Positions 36,004 through 44,802 of a DNA stretch of 64,000 bases are shown here, piece by piece; position 1 is the first letter of the stretch, and every line of letters begins with the position of its first letter. Source of the stretch: Celoporthe dispersa (Eukaryota; Ascomycota; Sordariomycetes; Diaporthales; Cryphonectriaceae); NCBI GenBank assembly GCA_016584495.1, contig WAID01000009.1:1674001-1738000 (forward strand), written 5' to 3'. A program made the position numbers and the translations under genes. The notes below the pieces were generated by a model. That model worked only from the letters and a program-made list of their open reading frames with translations, searched no databases and was not told where the DNA came from.

Positions 36004-36552
36004 TCACTCTTCTTCAGCAGCTTCGGCCTGGGCTTGTAGGGCAGGCGCGTGCTCGGTCGGTATGCGGACCAGAGTCTGCGGCAGTGCTGCCCCGCTGTCT
36101 TCTGCAGCTGCTTGCGGCTTGGGTAATTTGGCTGCGCAGAGGCGTCAGTAAGGCCATTCTCCCGGTAACGTGTGATCAGCTGATGCAGAGGGGTGGACCG
36201 ACAGGAAGCCATGTTGATGGCGCGGAGGACGTTGTGCCAGTTGCCCATGACGAGTGCGATGGCTGATGGTCGCGTCAGCTACTCCAGGTGTCCCTTCTCT
36301 CCGTCGACGAGGGAGGCAGGCACACATACCTTCCGTGCCGTCAGAGAGCGTCGCCAGCTTCTGCTCCAGCGCCTCCATCTGTGATGCGACTGCCGCGCTC
36401 AGGTCGCGCAGCTCTCGGAGGCTCTCGAGCTCGGCCTTCTTCTCGCTGACCCGCGCCACCAGCGCTGGCGACTGGCCTGTCGATGCGGACGGCCCAGCCA
36501 TCGAGGGCTGCCGGATATGTGCAGGTATCGACCTGCTTCCCTGGTATGACAT
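36004..36552 (-). CDS. dad2: DASH complex subunit Dad2
   Basis: Component of the ring-forming DASH/Dam1 complex that couples kinetochores to spindle microtubules. Exons 36330-36552, 36203-36262 and 36004-36131 sum to 411 nt (136 aa, usual for fungal Dad2). The N-terminal part reads MSYQGSRSIPAHIRQPSM. A coiled coil follows (ARVSEKKAELESLRELRDLS, then ASQMEALEQKLATLSDGTEA) and then ALVMGNWHNVLRAINMAS. The C-terminal exon reads LPKPQAAAEDSGAALPQTL and ends in an acidic EAAEEE. Introns start GTATGT and GTCGGT and have GCTGAC and ACTGAC branch sites. The reading frame is intact. It is divergent from shugoshin. Confidence 0.92.
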
Positions 36553-37085
36553 CTCTGGTGGTTGGTTGGCTGGCTGTCCGTCTCGTTTCGGCGACTGATC
36601 CGTTCTGGCGGGCTCCTTGTGACGTCGTAAATGACAAGATAAACTGTACGAGGTAGATTGCAGAAAGATCGCAGGAGGGCCCCTAGGACAACCCGGACAC
36701 TGATCTTCACAAGCCTACAGGGCCTGCTGCATGGCCGCCAGGGGTCACTGTCACAGCGGGGTCCCTGACGTCCGCCAACGGGGGGCTAGCAGGGGGGTTG
36801 CTCCGGCAACGGTTCTAGCTCTATTTTGTGAGCTTTTGTTAGCCATTCGCCTAAGGGAAAACAGGGGACCTTACAGCATCCACACCTGCCACTCAATTCA
36901 GACTGCATGCTCCTCCTCCGCCACCAGAATTGACTCCCAGCCCATATTTTGACCGTTGTGGAAAAGAGCCCACCAGACAGCATCCTGAACCCACCAGATA
37001 TATCCCTAGACCACCTCCGCCCTTCAACACCTCCCAGGCACCGATTTCGAAGTGCACCTCTGTTCGCGACCCTGATTATGTTACA
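36553..37085. promoter_or_regulatory. Shared divergent promoter, DAD2 / SGO1
   Basis: A 533 bp spacer between two outward-facing start codons. Two TGACGTC motifs (about 36619 and 36767, CRE/ATF-like) and CAACGG-type sequences are visible. No MCB (ACGCGT) element was found. Whether any of these sites acts is unknown. Confidence 0.5.
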
Positions 37086-39313
37086 ATGGCAAGACTGAAC
37101 GAACCCCCCGTGTCAACAGATGCCTTGGAAACTCGTGAGTCGGTCCCTCTTTTGGAACATCTACATGTCCTCCAGCCACTGTACAGATCTGACCATGCTA
37201 CCTGTCTCTCCAGTACGAAGGAGATTCCTACGGCAGAACCGAGACATCGCCAGAATCAACTCTGCTCAGTCACTGCGCATCCGCTCCCTCGAGAGCGAGT
37301 GTGGACGCTTGCTGTCGGACAATCTCACCCTCAACAGCCGGATACTAGAGCTGGAGAAGGAGCTCGAGGAGTACAAGGGCGCCCAACGGATCGCCGACCA
37401 TGCCCTCGAGATCAAGACCAGGATGGAGGCGCAGCTCATAGAATGGGGAGCCATGATCCAGGGGCTGGGCGTGGAACCAGCAGCAAAAAGGCAATTCTCG
37501 ACATCGCCGGGCGGAACCAAGACCAGCAGACAAAGGGACACCGCCGACCGAAGCCCAGCAGCCAAGCGGAGGCCTCGAGACTCCAGGAGCGCCGAGGAGG
37601 CTGCCAGGCTGGAGGAGGGCCGGCTACCGCCGATTCACGAGAACAAGACCTACCCGCGGAGGACGATGAGGTACGTGGGCGCACATCGGCGCCATGAGGG
37701 CTTCTAGACCCAGCTAACATGCAGGATAGTCATGCCGAGCTCGTCGCCGTGTGCACCGACGCCGTAGACACCAACGCCGTAGACACCAACGACTCACCAG
37801 ACCTGGGACCGCCGCCGACGTCGCGGTTTGTCGAGGAGGACCCTGTCAAGATTGACAGCCCCTCCAGGTCCACTGGTGTCCTCGAGGCAAGCCCCAAGAT
37901 CAGGAGGGAAACCCTCGCGCCGCCCGAGTCTCCCCCACAGCTGAAGCTCGACCCAAAGAAGAGGCCAATGCTGCCCACGGAGGCCGCCACAGCCACGAGC
38001 CCAGAGCCCACAAAGTCTGCCGGTGCTCCAGCCCTCCCTCTCCTGAAAGCCGGTTCTAAGAGAAAATTTGGCGACGAGAACTATGAGAATCAAGCTGCGA
38101 AGTCTGGTGTGGACAAGGAGAATGCTGACAGCAAGCCCGTGCTGGACAACCCGCTCGCAGCCAGAGACCTCAAGAACCGTGCTAGCGGGCATGCAAAGGG
38201 TCCATCATCGACCAAGCAGGCAAGCAAGGGCGGACGTGGGGTAGGGCGGCCCCGGAAACCGTTGGCGGACAAGACCACGAACGACGACCTGGTGTCGCCA
38301 AAGAAAAGTGTCAAGTCAGCAGCGCCTGATGACCTCAAGAAGGCGATGCCCGAGCCTGGAAGGACCGTCGCGCCACTCAAGAAGAAGAGGGTCGTCCCTA
38401 TCAAGCTGTCTATACCTCACCTCCCTGCCCCCACGGCAGTCAGCCTACCAGAGGAACCAGCTACACCGTCTGCTGACCCCGGAACTGTCTTTCCTGAAAC
38501 GCCCGAGACCAAGTCCGTCGAGGCGAACCCAGGTGACACACCGCCTCCGGCCGACATCTCGGTGCACGGAGAAACGTCGCGCCCTAGCAGGAGGGCAAGG
38601 CCAGCTATCAGCTATGCCGAGCCAAACCTCCGGGACAAGATGCGTCGCCCCACGAAGGAATTGTTCGATGCCGTGTCTGGAGAAGGAAAGTTTGTCCGCT
38701 CGAGTTCAGCCCACCTCCTGGGCGCACTATCCTCACCAAAACTCAAAGTCGGCGATGAGAGCTTGGTAGAGGGGTCATCAATACAACCACAGGATCCAGA
38801 GAAGCCGATGGGGGATGGGGCCGCTCTCAGGCCTGCTTTATTAAGCCCACTGTTGTTGAGGGAAGCGCCCAAAGACCAGGCTGGGGACTACTTCCCAGAC
38901 TCTATCGTCACTGAGCGACGAAGAAGGCCATCCTCCCGGCAGAGCCAACTCTTCGAGCCGCAGCCGGACCCAGAAGACGCCGAGGAGGAGGAGAAACAGG
39001 ACGAAACCGATCCCTACGAGTTCAGGAGCATGTCACCCGCCTCTAGACAGCCAAAGAGCCCGCCACCCGGGGCCGGGTCACCAAGGGGATGCGAAGGTCC
39101 ATGGCGGCCAGTGCTGGGCGGGCAGGCGATGCGACAGAGGAATGCAGACCATCTCGGAAGAGGGCATCCATGGCGGCACCAAAGAAAACCTCGATGCTCG
39201 ACTGTCCGCTGGACGAGGACTCGTCGTTCGAAGCGAGTGGTGACCCGACCAAGGGGGAGCCGTCCTCGGGTCTGAAGGACAGGGTGTCGAGGAGGAGGAG
39301 CATGATGTTGTGA
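37086..39313 (+). CDS. sgo1: Shugoshin (one frameshift near the 3' end)
   Basis: Centromeric protector of cohesin that recruits PP2A. Exons 37086-37134, 37214-37670 and 37730-39313. The N-terminal coiled coil (LRRRFLRQNRDIARINSAQ, then LRIRSLESECGRLLSDNL) is the Shugoshin N domain. The basic SGO motif is RRARPAISYAEPNLRDKMRR at about 0.7 of the length, and the protein ends SRRRSMML, the usual end of fungal shugoshins. The original frame would run to a stop at 39275, but only the -1 frame after about 39070 gives MRRSMAASAG through RRRSMML. One missing base in the CCCGGGGCCGGG run explains this, and the length becomes 2091 nt (696 aa). At intron 2 the acceptor GATAG|T is used rather than GCAG five bases earlier, which lies too close to the GCTAAC branch and is out of frame. 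Confidence 0.88.
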
Positions 39314-40095
39314 CGGAAAGAGCTTGTCACGGAAGTCTCGTATAAGAGACAAAGCGGTGGAGAGGTTGTAATCTTGGGTCGTCGCATGGCCGCTGAGGGT
39401 AGGCGGCACGTTACGCCCTCACGCATTGCTGGTGAAGGTCATGGCGCAAGGAAGGGGGGCAAAAAGGATAGGATACGGTCGGAATACAGCGATGGTCTGC
39501 TTTTGCATCGAGAGCGATTGGACATGAAAAATCTTAATCTAATGAAGCATACCACGATCTACTGGACACATAACTATCGACTGTCATCGAACGTCATCTG
39601 GTGCTTGAGCTCATTGTCACCTCCCGTGAACTATCCCCTATACGAGGCAGAAGATCCCATCGTATATGGCGGAGCAAGGGTCGCTATTAGCATTTGCTGT
39701 GATCATGCGAGTCTATTCCCAGCCACTTGTGGGATATGTCTCTGCGTCCATGTCTATCTTAGGCATGACCCCTCTTTCTTTCTGACTTTGTCCTGGTGCC
39801 TATGTCACAACGGATGCCAGAACACATCACCATACTTCAGTCTCTCCCCTCCCCTCCCCCCGGCTCCCTCTCAAAAGTCTCGCAAAATCCATCTCGCGGT
39901 TCTCTTGTGTTCCTTCCGTATTTCAGATGAGTCTGTTTTCATTAGGAAGCCCTCCCTCTCTTGCAAAACTCTCCCGCAGGCGCGCCCCCTAGCCTATCAC
40001 TCGAGTATGTTCCTGCATCAATAGCCTCGACGCGCGCACATCCCCTTTTGTCCGGGCTCCTCCTCCGCTGTCTCCTGCGTACCGCTCGTCATCTC
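39314..40095. other. Convergent 3' flanks of SGO1 and VPS29
   Basis: No gene is supported in 0.8 kb. The plus-strand 216-codon frame at 39374-40024 has no family character and mixed codon use. Confidence 0.5.
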
Positions 40096-40909
40096 TCATG
40101 ATGATGGTCCCGTCGACTCCACGGGTTTGGTATATGTGACCTTCTCGACTGCGACGGTGTCTGCGCCCTTGGCATCTTTTCTCAGCTGGTAGACGTATAA
40201 CGTGAGCGATATGCCCTGTACCTGTGTAGGGTTACAATGTCAGTACGGACAGATACACTACACGGTTCCCATCTCCGCTTCTCGGCCAAGATGGAGAGAG
40301 AGAGAGAGATCAACCCACATCCATGAGGCAGAAGCTCGGGACGACCTCGCCGTCCTCACCCTCGGCGGTGCCCCAGCCTGTAGAGAAGGCGCCGGTGGCG
40401 CTGCCCGGGTTGACAAAGAACTTGTCCATGTACTCGAAGCACTCGAAGCGGTGGGTGCCGCCCCAGCAGAGGACGTCGACGTCGAGGCGGTTGGCCTCGG
40501 CCAGCAGCAGGTCGGGCTCGGCGGAGACAAGGGTGAAGCCCTCGAGAAAGCCGACGCGAAGGGAGCCGTGGGCGACGACCTGGGTGAGAGGGAGGGCGGT
40601 GGCCTCGACGTCGAAGCGGCCCTTGACGATCTTGAGGTCTGGGGAGACGGAGCGCAGGTACTCGTAGGTGGCGCGGTCGGTGAGGTTGCCCAGGCAGAGG
40701 GTCTGGGAGATCTTGCCCGGGGCGAGGAGCTTCTTGAACTGTGCCGCGGGGTCTCCCTGTCAGCGCTGCGGCATGCCGTGCTGTCTGGGTCGGGGAGACA
40801 CGGGAGGAGGGGACGGCGAGGGGGGGCGTGGGAGGTTTACCTTTGGTGGGATGTCGAGGGCCCTGTCGGGGATGTGGAGGTCCCCTATCACGAGGATGAG
40901 GAATGCCAT
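40096..40909 (-). CDS. vps29: Retromer subunit Vps29
   Basis: Metallophosphoesterase-fold scaffold of the retromer, which recycles cargo from endosomes to the Golgi. Exons 40841-40909, 40319-40738 and 40096-40215 encode 202 aa, the normal fungal length. It begins MAFLILVIGDLHIPDRALDI, with KISQTLCLGNLTDRATYEYL, DLKIVKGRFDVE, VGFLEGFTLV, DVLCWGGTHRFECFEY and FVNPGSATGAF. The usual phosphoesterase motif residues are largely kept (GDLHIPDR, GNLTD, GGTH); as in other Vps29 proteins they are probably structural. Intron donors are GTAAAC and GTGGGT. The frame is intact. A 237-codon antisense frame over exon 2 is a shadow of the GC-rich codon use. Confidence 0.94.
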
Positions 40910-42062
40910 AGCTAGAGGGGAGGCGGAGGTCTAGCTCTCTGAGGAGAGGGGGTGTGCGGTGGTGCGCGCGAGGAGGTGTGCAGCGGCCGGCCTGTCCGTA
41001 AGGCGTCGTTGGTTCTCGAGAGCTGGCCGGGGAGGATGGCGATGCGCTGCGGCTCGCACGAGAACCCTGGTGGGTGGTCGTGGAAACTTGCGTGTCCTCT
41101 CTTACAGCCCTAGAGCTAGAGGCCTATCTTGGTCGGCCTGTGTCTTCCTCTTTCTTTCTTTTTTTTTCTTCTCTTTCTTTTCCTTTCCTTCTTCTTCTTT
41201 CTTCCTCAAGGCGGTAGGCAGGCGTCTGGTAAGCGTTGGTGGTTGTGGATGCTGAGTGATGAGGTTCGTCCCGGTGGGCTGGCACCGCCCTGCGCCGCCC
41301 GTGCTGGGGTAGCTAGCTCCCTGGCCTGCCGCAGGGGACAAGACCGCCGTCTGCAGCGGCCCCTTCCCTTACCTACCAGCATAGCACGTACTAGCAAAAT
41401 ACCACAGCGTGTAAGTCGCAGGTACTCTTGTGAGTATAGCGCAGCACCGTGGCCTGAGAGCTACGCACCTTGTCATCACCTATACATTATATACGCTGTC
41501 ATCACAAGCAAAGAGGGAGGAGACACCCCCTCTCTGAACACTTCAGTGTGCTAGGAATTGATTACAGGTATTGGCTGGGGATGGCAGCGACATGACAGCC
41601 TCTCTCAATGGTACAGGAGGCCGGCTTATCTTGCGAGGGCGGCGCAGATAACCGCTGAACAACCCGCTAAACAGTGTCGCTTCCTTCTTCAACACACTCC
41701 GAGTCAACGCCGGGCCTCCAGTGCCGGAGACGGTGCGGTTTAGTGAGAGCCATTAGTCAAGGTCCACTTCAGGACACACGAGACACAGGCATGCAAGGTC
41801 GAGGGACGGCCCAGTAACTCGCTGCACACAGGTCAGCTCTGTTCAATGCCCTCTCGCTGCTCAATTACCCACCGCCCTGCTTGTAATAGCACAAACTACC
41901 TCTCTCTCTCTCGGGAGACCACACCGATCGTCCCTTCTTCGGCCTAGCAGACTAGAAGCCGAGAATCTCCCGTCCCTGCTCGACAGCTCACCACCCTCCC
42001 CGAGAGTACTCCAGCGAACCAGCGGTCCTGTAGTGCGCCAAAGAGGGTAGGCAGGCAGCTCA
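40910..42062. promoter_or_regulatory. Divergent promoter region, VPS29 / AGX1
   Basis: The 1.15 kb between outward-facing genes contains a T/C-rich tract at 41145-41210 and GC-rich sequence near 40960-41060. No coding signal is convincing. Confidence 0.5.
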
Positions 42063-42371
42063 ATGTACCGGTGTCGGCCACTACCCAGAATTCCGGTCAT
42101 GATACCCCGCGCTCCTGGCCGGCTATCTCTGATCTCTCAGCACCTCGCCGGCAGCAGCCCAACAGCAACCAGCAGTTTCTATAATACCTCCTCACAATCT
42201 CCGGCCCAGGCAGCAGGCCTGACACCTCTTGAACAGCACCGCAGGCTCTCCACAGGCTCATCAGACCCGGCCAGCACCATGTCTTCCCAGCCAGAACACC
42301 CGACACTGCTCATCCCAGGGCCCATCGAGTTTGATGATGCCGTGCTGCAGTCCATGAGCCACTACAGGTGA

Positions 42372-42406
<35 letters not shown>

Positions 42407-43718
42407 GAGGAGAAGGAGGAGGAGGAGGAGGAGGCCAATTGACCACTGAGTACTCGTTTGTGTTTCTGTGTGTGTGTGTGTGTGTGTGTGTGGCTGACCG
42501 TTGTCATCATGACCCGTCCAGCGAGAGCCATGTCGGCCCTGGCTTTGTTTCCACCTTTGGTGACACCCTGTCGATGCTCCGGAAGCTCTTCCAGACGACG
42601 GACCCGGCCTCGCAGCCCTTCGTCATCTCTGGCTCCGGCACGCTGGGCTGGGATCTCGTCGCTGCCAACCTGGTCGAGCCGGGCGAGGAGGTCCTGGTCC
42701 TCACGACGGGCTACTTTGGCGACTCGTTCGCCGACTGCTTCAGGGCCTACGGCGCGAGTGTCACCCAGCTCAAGGCCCCCGTCGGCTCGAGGCCCCAGCT
42801 CCCAGAGATCGAGAAGGCCCTGAAGGAGACCAAGTACAAGGTCATCACCGTCACGCACGTCGACACCTCCACGGGCGTGCTGAGCGAGATCGAGCAGCTC
42901 TCCGCCCTGGTCCAGAAGGTCTCCCCCGACACCCTGCTCATCGTCGACGGCGTCTGCTCCGTAGCCGGAGAGAACATCGAGTTCGACAGCTGGAAGATCG
43001 ACGGCGTCGTGTCCGCCTCACAGAAAGCCATCGGCGTCCCCGCCGGCCTTTCCATCTCCATGTTCAGCGGTCGTGCCATGCAGGTGCTAGAGCAGCGCAA
43101 GGCACCCATCACGGCCTACTTCGCCTCCATGAACAACTGGAGACCCAGTAAGCTACGACCCCGGCACCCGGCCTCTCCTGGCCTGCGGGAGACTATGCTG
43201 ACGCCCACACAACAGTCATGAAGAACTACGAGGCAAAGAAGCCCTCGTACTTCGCCACGCCATCCCCGCAGCTGATCCACGCCCTGGAGACGGCGCTCAA
43301 GCAGATCCTGGCAGCCCCCGTCTCGGAGCGCTTCGCCAAGCACGCCGAGGTCTCGGACAGGATCAAGAAGGCCGTGACCGCCCTGGGCCTGAAGCAGGTT
43401 GCCTCCAACCCGGAGGACCAGGCCCACACCATGACTGCCATCTACCTGCCCGAGAGCGTAAAGGCAGCCGAGATCCTGCCTGCGCTCGCCAAGAAGAATG
43501 TTGTCTTTGCTGGGGGCATTCACAAGGAGATTGCGCCCAAGTATATCCGCTTTGGACACATGGGTGTCTCTGTGGTGAGTCCAGGACCGACCCCGACCTA
43601 TCTCCCTGACCATCGAGGCTGACCCGTCTTGCAGTTGGACCCCAAGAGAGGCGATGTCGACCGGGCTATCAAGGCCCTGGAAGACGGTCTCGCAGAATGC
43701 GGCTATCAAAAGGCATAA
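42063..43718 (+). CDS. agx1: Alanine:glyoxylate aminotransferase, mitochondrial presequence likely
   Basis: PLP-dependent enzyme converting alanine and glyoxylate to pyruvate and glycine. Exons 42063-42367, 42522-43147, 43216-43574 and 43635-43718. From the first ATG the protein is 457 aa; from the internal ATG at 42279 (MSSQPEHPTLLIPGPIEF) it is 385 aa, the length of yeast Agx1. The extra 72 residues have Arg and Ser but few acidic residues (MIPRAPGRLSLISQ), like a mitochondrial presequence. Core motifs include ESHVGPGFVSTF, SGSGTLGWD, LIVDGVCSVAGE and ASQKAIGVPAGLS with the PLP lysine. It ends CGYQKA, not a PTS1. Intron 1 is largely TG and GA repeats. The frame is intact. Confidence 0.92.
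42368..42521 (+). repeat. AGX1 intron 1 built of (GT)n, (GA)n, (GGA)n and a second (TG)n
   Basis: The donor GTGAGT runs directly into (GT) at 42372-42391, then GA and GGA repeats to about 42434 and a second TG tract at about 42468-42492. The branch site TGGCTGACC and the acceptor GTCCAG follow. Confidence 0.85.
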
Positions 43719-44802
43719 AGGCATAGAAATACATAAAAAGAAAGGGCCAGGCTGGTTGGGACAAGGACGATCTGTATCTGTTTGGGGAGGTCTTGACACG
43801 CCAAGCAGAGCCAGCAGCACACTTTTTGGTTTTTCCCCTTCCCCTTTTTTTTCTTTTCACCAGAAGACGGGCAAAAGAGTAGAGAAAAAATGTGATGTAT
43901 CAACACAATAAGAAAGAGGTTAGCCTATGCTTAGTAGATAGACCTGTCGAACCCCCGCCCAAGGAAGAAGAAAAAAACAATCAAGCGCATCCCAAAGACA
44001 CCGCCAAACCTCTCCTTCCACAAATCCAACGTGGACGAATGAGACATACATGCATGAGGCTCACCGAAACATAGCCTGCCCACAGCTCTGCTCCGGACCA
44101 GAGCCTCCTCTCAGGGGAAAACGTGTCAACATATCATGTAATTGATGCTCTGATCAGGGCGGTGGGCTGTCGTCTTTATGAATTAATCATGAGTTTCCAC
44201 ACCCCTTACGGGATGTATTTTGGAGACGCCCGCTCGCGCACACGACAAAGTGCTGACAAAAAGCGAGACGCGACCCGAAAAGCTGTCAGTGACGTACCAC
44301 AGTACCAGAGGCTGCCGGGCAGGCGGGTATAGGCCTAACACAGGCTCGCGAGAGCGCCAAGTCCTTTGAGGCTGGCACCTGGCGGGCTGGGGCCACAGCG
44401 GGGTAGGCTGGGTGGAGCCGCCTGGGCTGCTAGCAGTGTGAACTGAACCGACCTGCCGTACGGTCCCGCGCGGGCGGCAGAGCTTCAACCTTCACTTTCG
44501 ACCTGCCTCTCCGCTGCTGCCTCCCAGCCTAGCCTGCTCGCATCTCGATCTTTCTCCCCAGTCTTGCCAGCTCCCTCTCCGTACCAACACCACCCGCCCA
44601 AAAGATAAAAAGAAGACGAAGAAAAACAAGAGAGAAAAAGAAAACCCAGAGCAGCCGCAGTCACGGAGGCCCAGGTCCAGATCTCCTTCTGTGATCCGTC
44701 TCGTGTTTTTTCTTGTTCAGTTTACCCCACCGCGACAAGAACCACCGCAGAACAGCAGCCCAGCCCAGAATTCCTCACAACCCCCCACGCCCACCCGTCG
44801 CG
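43719..44802. other. AGX1 3' flank and CRM1 promoter
   Basis: No gene in 1.1 kb. A T-rich tract lies at 43825-43858 and purine-rich leader sequence at about 44600-44650 just upstream of CRM1. Confidence 0.5.

Noticed and set aside
7290..40909. CUE5, VPS20 and VPS29 as an endosomal-sorting gene cluster
   Set aside because: VPS29 lies 30 kb away with unrelated genes between; only the CUE5/VPS20 pair is adjacent, so a cluster is not supported.
40202..40915. 237-codon plus-strand ORF over VPS29
   Set aside because: Antisense shadow of VPS29 exons 1 and 2, with no motif of its own.
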